The notes: a model not told the origin generated them from the sequence alone. Shown: positions 1-6,563, counted from the stretch's first letter. The stretch: DNA of 10,009 nt from CAZPLZ01 sp964587525 (GCA_964587525.1 CAZPLZ010000122.1:1-10009); one strand, 5' to 3'. Program-made: numbers and translations.

Positions 1-1
1 C

Positions 2-1042
2 CGGGAGATATTGCGTTCGACGGCTCGAACATGGAATGGCTCGCGCTCCATCCCTGATGTTCAGACCTGGCACGCGTTGGCTCTGAAGCATGAAAGGGAA
101 CGCCTGGAGGTGATGATTCCTTACCAGGATTGGCTTGCCGATCGCCTACCAGTTGAAGCCGTTAGGATCCGTCGGGATTTTCCGCAGTTGCTGCGATTGA
201 TTGAAGCTCATGCATCACTGGAGCGAGATCACCGGGGCCGCGACTGTGAGGGCCGCATCCTCGCCGAAATCGGTGATTACGCTGTGGTCAAGTCCCTGGT
301 CGACGTCTATTTCGCCGGGACATCAAAGGACGGTCTCACACCTGCCCAGCGGCAAGCGGCAGAGTTCATCCATGCCCACGCTGGTGAGAATGGTTTACCA
401 CTTCAGTCGGTTGCTGATCGGTTAGATATAGATTCAAGTTCAGCCTCGAGGCGGCTCAAGCGTCCTCGCATATTGGGCTATGTTATAAATGCGGAAGAAA
501 AACGCGGCCGCCCCGCCCGATTCAAACCTGGAAATTCTCTTCCTCCTGAAAAAGAGGGGTTGCCTGAACCCGAGGAAATGGCTGAAGCTGTCGACTTGTC
601 AGGCGAATGGATCGACCCAGCAACCGGTGAACACAGACAGGTGGGGGAGGGCTACCGAGAAAATGGCTGCAACACTGCAGTAGTACTCCAGGAGGGTGCC
701 CTGGCCTCTTCGGATACCCTTGCAGCGCCTGTTGCAACCTATGCAGGAGGGTCTGCAATGCTTCCTGCAAGGCTTGCTAATCAAGACCAGCTGTCTGTTC
801 TGTCAACCGTTGCAGGGTTGCAGGCGGAAATTATACTTGACGGTGACCGCTGCCCGATCGATGCAGTGGGTTCACCCCTTACTGTTCCCGGTGTTGGTCC
901 CCAAGTGTTAGGCCAGATCGGCCAGTGTTACTGCGATGAGTCTACCCACTTGGCCTATCGGGACTCGAACGGCATGCTGGCACACCTCTGCCAGCCTCAT
1001 GCCCGTGCTGCGGCAGGGCTATCCCCGATGGTGCAAGCATGA
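2..1042 (+). CDS. 3' part of a mobile-element replication (primase/helicase-like) protein, start outside window
   Basis: The frame is open from the first bases of the window, so the gene begins upstream and only about 346 codons are visible. Counting from the TTG at 11, residues 30-100 (including VMIPYQDWLADRLP, RRDFPQLLRLIEAHA and the acidic EIGDYAVVKSLVDVYF) resemble the C-terminal segment of DUF3987/primase-helicase-like proteins of integrative elements. Residues 108-172 look like a winged helix (LTPAQRQAAEFI, then LQSVADRLDIDSSSASRRLKR, then a basic wing RGRPARFKPG). A linker rich in Ala, Leu and Gly follows, ending in a Cys/His cluster (CYC near 307-309, LCQPH near 327-331) that could bind zinc. 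The stop overlaps the next start by 4 bases. The position just before an HTH protein and an integrase fits an element replication module. The family call rests on remembered resemblance and context; the visible part carries no Walker or primase motif, so the enzymatic part, if any, is outside the window. Confidence 0.6.
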   Translation, partial: REILRSTARTWNGSRSIPDVQTWHALALKHERERLEVMIPYQDWLADRLPVEAVRIRRDFPQLLRLIEAHASLERDHRGRDCEGRILAEIGDYAVVKSLVDVYFAGTSKDGLTPAQRQAAEFIHAHAGENGLPLQSVADRLDIDSSSASRRLKRPRILGYVINAEEKRGRPARFKPGNSLPPEKEGLPEPEEMAEAVDLSGEWIDPATGEHRQVGEGYRENGCNTAVVLQEGALASSDTLAAPVATYAGGSAMLPARLANQDQLSVLSTVAGLQAEIILDGDRCPIDAVGSPLTVPGVGPQVLGQIGQCYCDESTHLAYRDSNGMLAHLCQPHARAAAGLSPMVQA

Positions 1043-1383
1043 GTCACTTCGTTCAATCCCTTCTTCGACCGACGAAAGCTTCTCGAAAGACCCCCATGCT
1101 CAGTGTCGACACCCCAAAGAAAGAGCGCGGTCCAGCAATCAAGGCCCGTGGCACCCTCCCAAGCCGGGAGGCGGCAAAATCACTCAGGCTGAGGCGTCCG
1201 CTATTCGTGGAGCTGGTGGGGTTGTTGAAACTGCCCGCGGTTTCCCGCGCCGGCCACCACGGCGGCACCGCCACCAAGCTTTTCCACCGCCACCACCTGC
1301 AACTCCTCAAACAGTTTCTGACGCGTTGTCGGCGGGAAGGTGGAAGCTCGGTCCTTTCGCGCCTGATGGAAGGGCATCAGTGA
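1039..1383 (+). CDS. hypothetical basic protein, 114 aa, of uncertain reality
   Basis: The ATG overlaps the stop of the preceding gene (ATGA at 1039-1042), which suggests translational coupling, and the frame fills most of the gap before the HTH gene at 1401. The product is strongly basic, with clusters such as PKKERG, SLRLRRPL and LTRCRREGG, and has no transmembrane segment, signal peptide or domain that I recognise. Frames of similar size are open on both strands here, which is common in G+C-rich DNA, so the frame alone is weak evidence; the 4-base overlap is the main argument for it. If it is not a gene, 1043-1400 is a gap of about 360 bases with nothing else recognisable in it except the ribosome binding site of the next gene. 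Confidence 0.33.
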   Translation: MSHFVQSLLRPTKASRKTPMLSVDTPKKERGPAIKARGTLPSREAAKSLRLRRPLFVELVGLLKLPAVSRAGHHGGTATKLFHRHHLQLLKQFLTRCRREGGSSVLSRLMEGHQ

Positions 1384-1400
1384 ATTCGGAGAAGTTGCCT

Positions 1401-1640
1401 ATGGGGAGCAATGGGGTAACCTTCAAGCGGTTGTTCACCGTGCGCGAAGCCGCCGTGTATCTGGGGATGTCGCCGAAAACACTCTACAACCAGGCGTCGG
1501 CTCGCCAGCTGTCGGTAGTGAAAATGGGGCGAAGTTTGCGGTTTGATGTGCGCGATTTGGACGCGCTTATCGATGCACACAAGTGTTCTTCCAGCCTTGA
1601 CTTAGGGGTGGGGAGACGCCCTCATGGGGGCAACGTATGA
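1401..1640 (+). CDS. AlpA/excisionase-like helix-turn-helix DNA-binding protein, 79 aa
   Basis: Residues 11-61 form a MerR-like HTH_17 domain of the kind found in AlpA regulators and excisionases: LFTVREAAVYLGMSPKTLYN is the helix-turn-helix, followed by the short basic wing VVKMGRSLRFDVRDLDALI. These small proteins bind DNA next to integrase genes and either activate integrase expression or direct excision. The frame stays open far upstream (from about 936), but ATG 1401 is chosen because GGAGA at 1388-1392 lies 8 bases before it and because the domain begins at once. The stop overlaps the integrase start (ATGA at 1637-1640), so the two should be translated together and act as a recombination-control pair. 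The tail after residue 62 is Gly/Arg-rich and looks unstructured. Whether it acts as activator, excisionase or both cannot be told from sequence. Confidence 0.8.
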   Translation: MGSNGVTFKRLFTVREAAVYLGMSPKTLYNQASARQLSVVKMGRSLRFDVRDLDALIDAHKCSSSLDLGVGRRPHGGNV

Positions 1641-2731
1641 TCGCACGGACCTTTCGCCGCAATGGGAAATGGTGGGTGGACTACGAGGATGTCCGCACTG
1701 GGAAACGTAGGCGCCATCCAATCAGCAAATCCAAAGCTGAGGCTGAGGATGCCTTAGCAAGAATCCGAACCGATACTCTTGAGAAAGGCTATTTTGAGCT
1801 GAACCGCACTCCGCGTTTCCTGTTTGAAGATTTCGCCATCGATTATCTGGCCGGAGCAAAGGCTGATGGAATGAAATCGTGGCGTCGAGTGGAGGTGATT
1901 CTTCGCCATCTGGGCCGCGCCTTTAATGGCAAACTGCTGTCAGAGATCACCCCAGCGATGGTAGCGCAGTACAAACTTAAGCGCAGCAATGAGCGGCGGC
2001 AGGGCACAGATCGTCCCGTAAGTCCACGCGAAGTGAATTACGGATTAGCCGTCCTCAAGGCTTTGTTCAACAAGGCGGTTCAACATGGGAAAGCTCTGGA
2101 GAACCCGGTCAAGCACGTCAAATTCCTCAAGGTGAACAACGCTCGAACCCGATACTTGGATACGAAAGAAATCCAGGCGCTGCTGGCGGTCTGTACTGGC
2201 TCTTTGGCGCACCTGAAGCCTATCATCGTCGTAGCGCTCCATACCGCCATGCGGCGAGGGGAGATCCTGCAACTCAAGCGGTCAGCCGTGGATTACGGCA
2301 ATGGCCTCATCCACGTTCGACAGTCCAAAAATGGGGAGGGGCGTACCGTACCGATGAATGAGGCGGTGCGGGAAGCCCTCCGGTCATGCCTGACGTACGA
2401 TCAGGTGATAGTACCCAACGACTCCTATGTATTCTGTGGCCGTGGTGGTAAACCCGTAAGGGACGTTCGGGGAGCGTTCAGGTCCGCCCTTCAGAAAGCT
2501 GGCATCAAAGACTTTCGGTTCCACGATTTGCGCCACACGTGCGCAAGCCATCTAGCAAGTAGTGGTGTGGACATTTTGGTCATCAAGGAGCTGTTGGGGC
2601 ATAAGACGCTCGCGATGACAATGCGCTACTCCCATCTGTTTCCGGACCGTGGACGGCGGGCTGTGGATCGTCTCCAGGAAATTTTTGGCACTGGTGTGGC
2701 ACAAGACCGCGAATTGAAGGTGTCAAAGTGA
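1637..2731 (+). CDS. tyrosine-type site-specific integrase, 364 aa
   Basis: Catalyses integration and excision of the element by tyrosine-mediated strand exchange. An N-terminal DNA-binding region (about 1-50, with FRRNGKWWVDYED and TGKRRRHPISKSKAEAEDAL) resembles the arm-binding domain of many integrases. A core-binding domain follows (about 60-165, FEDFAIDYLAG and REVNYGLAVLKALFNKAVQ), then the catalytic domain (about 170-350). All catalytic residues are present: Arg206 in TAMRRGEI, Lys231 in SKNGEGRTVPM, His296 and Arg299 in HDLRHT, His322 in LLGHKTLAMT, and nucleophile Tyr331 in MRYSHL. Length and domain order are normal for the family, so it should be active. The ATG overlaps the stop of the HTH gene, and no separate Shine-Dalgarno is obvious, which fits coupled translation. 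The gene ends 35 bases before a tRNA-Leu gene and shares its last bases with that tRNA's likely promoter. Confidence 0.95.
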   Translation: MIARTFRRNGKWWVDYEDVRTGKRRRHPISKSKAEAEDALARIRTDTLEKGYFELNRTPRFLFEDFAIDYLAGAKADGMKSWRRVEVILRHLGRAFNGKLLSEITPAMVAQYKLKRSNERRQGTDRPVSPREVNYGLAVLKALFNKAVQHGKALENPVKHVKFLKVNNARTRYLDTKEIQALLAVCTGSLAHLKPIIVVALHTAMRRGEILQLKRSAVDYGNGLIHVRQSKNGEGRTVPMNEAVREALRSCLTYDQVIVPNDSYVFCGRGGKPVRDVRGAFRSALQKAGIKDFRFHDLRHTCASHLASSGVDILVIKELLGHKTLAMTMRYSHLFPDRGRRAVDRLQEIFGTGVAQDRELKVSK

Positions 2732-2756
2732 CAGAATGTGTTCAAAAAGATAAACT
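2728..2756 (+). promoter_or_regulatory. likely promoter of the tRNA-Leu gene
   Basis: GTGACA at 2728-2733 matches the -35 consensus at five of six positions. After a 17-base spacer, TAAACT at 2751-2756 matches four of six -10 positions. Transcription would start near 2763, just before the mature tRNA 5' end at 2767. The -35 box contains the integrase stop codon, so the tRNA would be driven from the very end of the integrase gene. Sigma-70 consensus is assumed. Confidence 0.5.
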
Positions 2757-2766
2757 GAATCGAATT

Positions 2767-2854
2767 GCCGGGGTGGCGGAATTGGCAGACGCCGGGGACT
2801 TAAAATCCCTTGCCCTCGGAAGAGGGCGTGCAGGTTCAAATCCTGCCCTCGGCA
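2767..2854 (+). tRNA. tRNA-Leu, anticodon UAA
   Basis: An 88-base class II tRNA. The acceptor stem pairs GCCGGGG (2767-2773) with CCTCGGC (2847-2853), including one G-U pair, and the discriminator base is A at 2854. The anticodon stem GGGGA/UCCCU encloses the loop CUUAAAA, giving anticodon UAA. A long variable arm (GCCCTCGGAAGAGGGC) follows, as expected for leucine, and the T arm is GCAGG-TTCAAAT-CCTGC. CCA is not encoded and must be added afterwards. A fully paired molecule suggests a functional gene. It lies immediately beside an integrase and is the obvious candidate attachment site; reading frames running through it are artefacts of its sequence. Confidence 0.97.
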
Positions 2855-2889
2855 GAAATACGTCGTTTACGTCATTCGAAAAATTGATG

Positions 2890-2964
2890 CAAGGTGAAAC
2901 ATATCCCTGGATGACCCTGGAGTACCCTGGGTGTCCCTGGGCGAGGGCACTGAGAGGGCACAAA
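2890..2964. repeat. 75-bp repeat with four 10-bp CCCTGG units (copy 1)
   Basis: Starts CAAGGTGAAAC, then carries four tandem 10-bp units, each ending in CCCTGG (2901-2940), then GCGAGGGCACTGAGAGGGCA up to CAAA at 2964. The same sequence recurs in the same orientation at 6595-6649, identical except that copy lacks the last two units (20 bases). Copy 1 begins 36 bases after the tRNA. It also contains the only notable sequence between the tRNA and the next small gene. Confidence 0.9.
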
Positions 2965-2998
2965 TACACATGCAGAAGGCTGTTAGTGTGAAGAGAAG

Positions 2999-3214
2999 AT
3001 GATCTCTTTAGAGACGTTCGGTGGTGCACTAGGGGTAATTTTTTTTATTTGGTTCTCCGTGAAAGCCATCATCTCTAGGCGCAAGCTTGGTGACTTGGTA
3101 GCAGATTGCGGGTATTCGGCATGGCACATCGGTGCTGCCATTGGCGGAACGTTTTTTGTCATTGTCAATCTTGGACCGATTCTTTTCGGAGATGGATTTG
3201 GTTCGTATTTCTAG
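2999..3214 (+). CDS. small two-helix membrane protein, 71 aa, function unknown
   Basis: I do not recognise a family. The product has two hydrophobic stretches long enough to cross a membrane, about residues 8-25 (ALGVIFFIWFSVKAII) and 42-63 (WHIGAAIGGTFFVIVNLGPILF), joined by a short loop with the basic cluster SRRKLGD. By the positive-inside rule the loop would be cytoplasmic and both ends outside. A purine-rich GAAGAGAAG just before the ATG could serve as a weak ribosome binding site. The local bases are more A+T-rich than in the large neighbours. It stands alone between the CCCTGG repeat and the convergent flavoprotein gene, so context gives no clue to function. A chance frame is possible, but chance frames in this DNA are rarely so cleanly hydrophobic. 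Confidence 0.5.
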   Translation: MISLETFGGALGVIFFIWFSVKAIISRRKLGDLVADCGYSAWHIGAAIGGTFFVIVNLGPILFGDGFGSYF

Positions 3215-3285
3215 GGGACGTGCATTATATTATCTCGAGACACTGAGTTTGGCGCGAACCAGATTTTCCCGCCAGAACCCGGACA

Positions 3286-5094
3286 TTACGCCCTCGTGAA
3301 GCCATCGGCGCTCCACTCTTCACTGCCCACACCGTGGTGGACGAAGAAGAGGCCGTTGGGATCATACTTCTTCTTCACCGCGGCCAATCTCGGATAATTC
3401 GATCCCCAGAACGATTGCTGCCAGGAGCGCTCGAAAAAATCGCTTTCCGAAAAGTACGATCCCGGATTGGGAGCCACCTTCAGCAATTCATCCATCGCCG
3501 CGTTGATTCTGCCGGCAGCTCGGCGCGCGGCCTTCACATCGGGTTCGTGGCCGGGAATGCCTGGAAACGCTGGTGGCCCCTCGGCACCAATGATCGCCAG
3601 GGCAAACGCATCCAACACGGCGGGATTCATGGCGGTGTCCTTGGCCGCCGCCAACTCTTCCGCGGGTGCCCCGGCCAGCCCCTTGTTGAAATGCAAGGAC
3701 ATTTCCCACTGACGGCTGCACGCGACCAGCGCATCCACCAGGTCACTCCGTCGACTTTTATTTAAGAGTGCGGCGGGCAGCCACGCCGAGCGGTAACCGT
3801 GAAGGACCTGCCCTATCTGGCCACGATTACCAGCCCAGAACCAGTTGCCCTCCGGCGCACCTGGGCGGTCGTCGGCGGCAACGGTTTTGAATGCGGGGTC
3901 CCAAGCCTGTCTTGCCGGCCAATCCTTGAACTTCACTGGCGTCTTGAGAGTAAAGTCCTGCGGTGAAGCGCTGACCCAGTCGAGGAACGGTTTCCAGACA
4001 CTTGCGGCCTGCTTCCGGTTGAGCCCGTGGCAGAGCATCGAAATCCTGATCCACGGTCTTTCCCTCCCCTCAAAAACGATCTGCTCTCCCCAGTGATGGT
4101 TGAACAGGTGGTCGTGGTAGAAGCCGATGATCCGAGCCGTCAGCCTACGGTAAGCGGCAGCCGACTTGGCTTTGATCGTCCCCCACGCTTTGCCGAAGTA
4201 TTCGGGGAGGTCGCGCGTCCTGAGCGTGACTCTGGTGACGACGCCCAAGCTACCGCCGCCGCCGCCTTTGATCCCCCAGAATAGATCTGGATTCGTGCAG
4301 GCGTTGGCGATTCGCACCATCCCGTCGGCGGTGACGATCTCAGCTTCCAGCAAGCCCGCGGCGGCGAGGCCATAGTTCTTCGAGAAGCTGCCAAAGCCCC
4401 CGCTTTGAACCAATCCAACGACACCGACGGTCACACAGCCCCCACCTTGAACGTAGCGGCCGGCCTTTGTCGTCACCGCATCATAGGTGTGCGCCCAGAC
4501 CGCGCCGGCCCCGACCGTGACCGCCGGCTGCGGCGCGTGTTTCCCCGCGCAGCCCTGGGCGACAAACGCATCGTGCAGGACGATGTTGTTCATCGCCCGC
4601 GTCCAAATCAGCAGCGAGTCCGCCGAGTTGGACCTGCCTTGGTAACTGTGGGCGCCGCCCTTGATGACCAGACGCAAGTTGTGTTCCCGCGCAAAGTTGA
4701 CCGCCGCGACCACGTCTTCGGTCGTCGTAGCCGCAACAGCAAAAACGCTCGGCGCGGACGTCCATGCATCGACCCAGCCGGACGTTTGCGTGAGGCCTGG
4801 GTGGTCGCCGATGTAGTAGGGGTTCTTCAGCGTCCGGAAGACTTCGTTGGACGATGCACTGGTCGGTGCCTTCTGCAGGGCAGCCAGGGGAGACTGCACC
4901 TTGATCAGATGTCCCCCGACTTCCTGCTTCAGCCGGTCCCAGCTCTCAGCGGAAGGCCAGGCCGGATCGCCAGGTCGGACGCGGCGAGCGGCGGGGCGTG
5001 ATGGCACGCCTTGCGCAAAGGAGAATTTCTGTCGCCAGCCAATTGGAAGGAGGAGAATGGCCGCCGCGCTCTTCAGGAACTGCCTTCGGTTCAT
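3286..5094 (-). CDS. Tat-exported FAD-linked oxidoreductase, berberine-bridge (BBE) type, 602 aa
   Basis: A flavin-dependent oxidase or dehydrogenase of the FAD_binding_4 (PCMH) plus BBE family; the substrate, often a sugar or small alcohol in this family, cannot be read from sequence. The N-terminus MNRRQFLKSAAAILLLPIGW is a twin-arginine signal, so the protein should be exported folded with its cofactor. The FAD domain spans about residues 110-295. His149 in KGGAHSYQGRS matches the usual 8-alpha histidyl attachment site, and Cys220 in QGGGCVTVGVVG matches the cysteine that forms the second FAD bond in bicovalent members. GGFGSFSKNYGLAAAG and the acidic ADGMVRIANA follow as expected. The C-terminus (about 566-592, NYPRLAAVKKKYDPNGLFF) is the BBE motif. 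An upstream start at 5136 would add 14 residues, but ATG 5094 puts the Tat motif at the N-terminus and has GGAG ten bases before it. The gene is monocistronic and convergent with the small membrane gene. Confidence 0.9.
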   Translation of the reverse strand: MNRRQFLKSAAAILLLPIGWRQKFSFAQGVPSRPAARRVRPGDPAWPSAESWDRLKQEVGGHLIKVQSPLAALQKAPTSASSNEVFRTLKNPYYIGDHPGLTQTSGWVDAWTSAPSVFAVAATTTEDVVAAVNFAREHNLRLVIKGGAHSYQGRSNSADSLLIWTRAMNNIVLHDAFVAQGCAGKHAPQPAVTVGAGAVWAHTYDAVTTKAGRYVQGGGCVTVGVVGLVQSGGFGSFSKNYGLAAAGLLEAEIVTADGMVRIANACTNPDLFWGIKGGGGGSLGVVTRVTLRTRDLPEYFGKAWGTIKAKSAAAYRRLTARIIGFYHDHLFNHHWGEQIVFEGRERPWIRISMLCHGLNRKQAASVWKPFLDWVSASPQDFTLKTPVKFKDWPARQAWDPAFKTVAADDRPGAPEGNWFWAGNRGQIGQVLHGYRSAWLPAALLNKSRRSDLVDALVACSRQWEMSLHFNKGLAGAPAEELAAAKDTAMNPAVLDAFALAIIGAEGPPAFPGIPGHEPDVKAARRAAGRINAAMDELLKVAPNPGSYFSESDFFERSWQQSFWGSNYPRLAAVKKKYDPNGLFFVHHGVGSEEWSADGFTRA

Positions 5095-5152
5095 TGGATC
5101 AGGTCTCCGCCGTGAAGAACGTGGGTTCACGCTCATGAGGTGCCACGAGAAT

Positions 5153-5178
5153 CAATATATAAGAACAATATATAAGAA
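5153..5178. repeat. perfect 13-bp tandem duplication upstream of the flavoprotein gene
   Basis: CAATATATAAGAA occurs twice in immediate succession (5153-5165 and 5166-5178) in otherwise G+C-rich DNA, about 60 bases before the flavoprotein start. Read on the minus strand, each unit contains TATATT, which fits five of six positions of a -10 box. The duplication thus places two -10-like boxes, 13 bases apart, where that gene's promoter would be expected. No good -35 box is visible at 17 bases from either. The rest of the gap between the flavoprotein and fic genes is covered by the repeats at 5271, 5358 and 5427. Confidence 0.75.
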
Positions 5179-5270
5179 TAGGTTGGCCTGGCGAACGACT
5201 CCCCCAGCCCCGTGTTCCGATGTTTCTAGTAGGATAGGGGGACATAGTTAATATAGTAATATTCTTTTGC

Positions 5271-5292
5271 CATCCCCTCACTGTGCGGCAGA
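5271..5292. repeat. short intergenic repeat ending GTGCGGCAGA (copy 1)
   Basis: CATCC, a C-rich stretch, CAC and then GTGCGGCAGA also occur at 9388-9410 after the EthD gene, in the same orientation, differing by one gap and a few substitutions. Similarity stops beyond GTGCGGCAGA. At about 22 bases it could be a fragment of a larger dispersed element. Confidence 0.4.
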
Positions 5293-5357
5293 CATGGTGC
5301 GTGGGCGGCACAAAAGTTCTTGCACTGATGGATGCCCGGTAGAGACTGTCTTCTGCT

Positions 5358-5418
5358 CCGTCCCCGCCGTCCTCCTGTCCCCCAGCTATTCAGGTGTTTC
5401 CCGACTCCTCAGAGCGCA
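5358..5418. repeat. 61-bp dispersed repeat, copy A
   Basis: Begins CCGTCCCCGCCGTCCTCCTG and ends CGACTCCTCAGAGCGCA. It matches 8772-8832 at 57 of 61 positions with no gap, in the same orientation, and the first 22 bases match 7746-7767. The minus strand is rich in GG and GGGG runs spaced by a few bases (GGGGGACAGGAGGACGG), so a weak G-quadruplex is conceivable. It has no clear inverted-repeat structure and encodes nothing recognisable. Copy A lies just after the 3' end of the fic gene. Confidence 0.88.
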
Positions 5419-5426
5419 CCATATCT

Positions 5427-5476
5427 CATGGGAGTATTACCACGTTAATTACCATGTTTCTGGTCCTTCGTACCAC
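5427..5476 (-). repeat. near copy of the fic promoter and start codon at the 3' end of fic
   Basis: On the minus strand, TGGTAATTAACGTGGTAATA (5435-5454) matches the fic upstream sequence TGGTAATAAACGTGGTAATA at 19 of 20 positions and, as there, is followed within a few bases by ATGAGAT (ATG at 5427-5429). A third GTGGTA box lies 21 bases further upstream (20 in the fic promoter). The boxes overlap the last codons and stop of fic. The frame opened by this ATG stops after six codons. It could be the remnant of a second fic-like gene, a duplication, or a second set of operator boxes. Confidence 0.6.
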
Positions 5477-6515
5477 GTTTCGCCCAGCGGGCGCTGCGGC
5501 CCGTTCCGAGACAGCGGACCTTGCCCCCCCGGCGCAGGCGGTTCAGCACCACCCGGATCATGTCGCGGCTGACGGAGGGACAGGCCCTTTCCAGATCGGA
5601 AAGGGTGAAAGTGCCGGGCAGGCTCGCCAGAGCCTCCTCGATCATGGCGGTCTTGGCACCACGGGCCCGGGTTATCTTTCCGACGCGCTCCTCGAATTCC
5701 TTGTAGGCGCGTATCAAGGTACTCAGGGAGTATTCCCACCATGGCTTGAGCCGGTGCCGTCCCTCGTGCCACCCCTTGGAGGAGGCCTGCAGCGTCTCGT
5801 AGTAGCTCTCCTTGGATTCCTCGATGATCCGCTCCAGGCTGATGAAGCGCCCGACTTCATAGCCTGACTGGTGGAGGAGCAGTACGGTTAGCAGGCGGGA
5901 CACCCTCCCGTTTCCATCCTTGAAGGGATGGATGCACAGGAAGTCGAGCACGAATGCCGGAATGAGAAGAACCGGGTCAATCCGGCTATGCCCCCGGAGG
6001 CGGCTGAAGCCCTTGCAGAGCTCTTTCACATAGACTGGTGTTTCTCGGGCTGTCACGGGAACAAACCGGGTGGTCCATCGCCCATCCGGAAGTTTCTCTT
6101 CTATGGTGTTGTCGCGTCTCTTCCAGTGGCCTCCCGGTTCGCCGGTTTGGGCGTATATCTCTCGGTGAAACTCGAGGATAGTTTTCTCGTCGATGGTGAA
6201 CCGCTGAGGTGCCGTGTGTATCCGGGACAGGATGCGCCGGTAGCCCAGGATTTCGGCTTCCGGCCGGTTCCGGGGTTTCTCCGGCCGGCGCATGAGTTCC
6301 CTGAAGCGCTCAGCGTCAACCGTCACTCCCTCGATCCGGTTGGAAGATTCCGTACTTTCGATGACGGCGAGACGCCGCAGGGGTTCCAGGGCCTGCGGGC
6401 TCTGGTGAGTGAAGAGCTCTTGCCGGCCCTTGAACTCACCCAGGGCGCGGATCAGGCCCGCCATTTCCATGGCGATGGCCTGCCGGTCGAGGAAGTCAGA
6501 ATCCAGGGATCTCAT
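5445..6515 (-). CDS. fic: Fic-domain protein (putative AMPylase) with C-terminal winged helix, 356 aa
   Basis: Fic enzymes transfer AMP, or less often another nucleotide or phosphate group, from a nucleotide to a target protein side chain; the target here is unknown. The complete active-site loop HPFKDGNGR occupies residues 196-204, with catalytic His196, Asp200 for the metal and Arg204 for the phosphates. The N-terminal helix carries the autoinhibitory motif (S/T)xxxE(G/N) as Ser58-NRI-Glu62-Gly63, so this is a class II Fic that controls itself and needs no separate antitoxin. Residues about 285-345 (MIEEALASLPGTFTLSDLER, VSRDMIRVVLNRLRRGGKV) form a winged helix typical of longer bacterial Fic proteins, which may bind its own promoter. 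The gene stands alone. No strong ribosome binding site precedes ATG 6515, but the start is supported by domain length and by the ATGAGAT repeated downstream. Length is normal and all key residues are intact. Confidence 0.93.
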   Translation of the reverse strand: MRSLDSDFLDRQAIAMEMAGLIRALGEFKGRQELFTHQSPQALEPLRRLAVIESTESSNRIEGVTVDAERFRELMRRPEKPRNRPEAEILGYRRILSRIHTAPQRFTIDEKTILEFHREIYAQTGEPGGHWKRRDNTIEEKLPDGRWTTRFVPVTARETPVYVKELCKGFSRLRGHSRIDPVLLIPAFVLDFLCIHPFKDGNGRVSRLLTVLLLHQSGYEVGRFISLERIIEESKESYYETLQASSKGWHEGRHRLKPWWEYSLSTLIRAYKEFEERVGKITRARGAKTAMIEEALASLPGTFTLSDLERACPSVSRDMIRVVLNRLRRGGKVRCLGTGRSARWAKRGTKDQKHGN

Positions 6516-6522
6516 GCAGGTA

Positions 6523-6563
6523 TATTACCACGTTTATTACCACATTTAGTACGTTGTTACCAC
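6523..6563 (-). promoter_or_regulatory. triple GTGGTAA boxes upstream of fic (candidate operator)
   Basis: On the plus strand, TATTACCAC occurs at 6523-6531 and 6535-6543 (12-base spacing), with a third TGTTACCAC at 6555-6563. Read toward fic these are GTGGTAA(T/C)A boxes ending eight bases before the start codon. Spaced direct repeats this close to the start suggest binding by a regulator, possibly the winged helix of Fic itself; that is inference. An A+T-rich TAATAT lies inside the boxes and could be part of a promoter. Confidence 0.5.

Noticed and set aside
2901..2940. CRISPR-like array in the CCCTGG units
   Set aside because: The period is 10 bases with a six-base constant part; there is no 24-37-base repeat with unique spacers and no cas gene.
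2728..2991. Reading frames on both strands running through the tRNA-Leu gene and the CCCTGG repeat
   Set aside because: The translated segments (GVAELADAGDLKSLALGRGR on the plus strand and its mirror on the minus strand) are the well-known products of translating a tRNA-Leu gene; the rest is encoded by the repeat.
4405..5001. A 198-codon open frame on the plus strand inside the flavoprotein gene
   Set aside because: It is antisense to an unmistakable BBE-type flavoprotein, is Arg-rich without domain features, and is typical of frames opposite G+C-rich genes.
5094..5136. Upstream start of the flavoprotein at 5136
   Set aside because: It would place 14 residues before the twin-arginine motif and has no Shine-Dalgarno, while ATG 5094 has GGAG ten bases upstream.
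1039..6515. A defence island formed by the integrase, small membrane protein and Fic
   Set aside because: No nuclease, NTPase, reverse transcriptase, TIR or other recognised effector accompanies them, and the flavoprotein and repeats separate the genes; the context is too thin for the claim.
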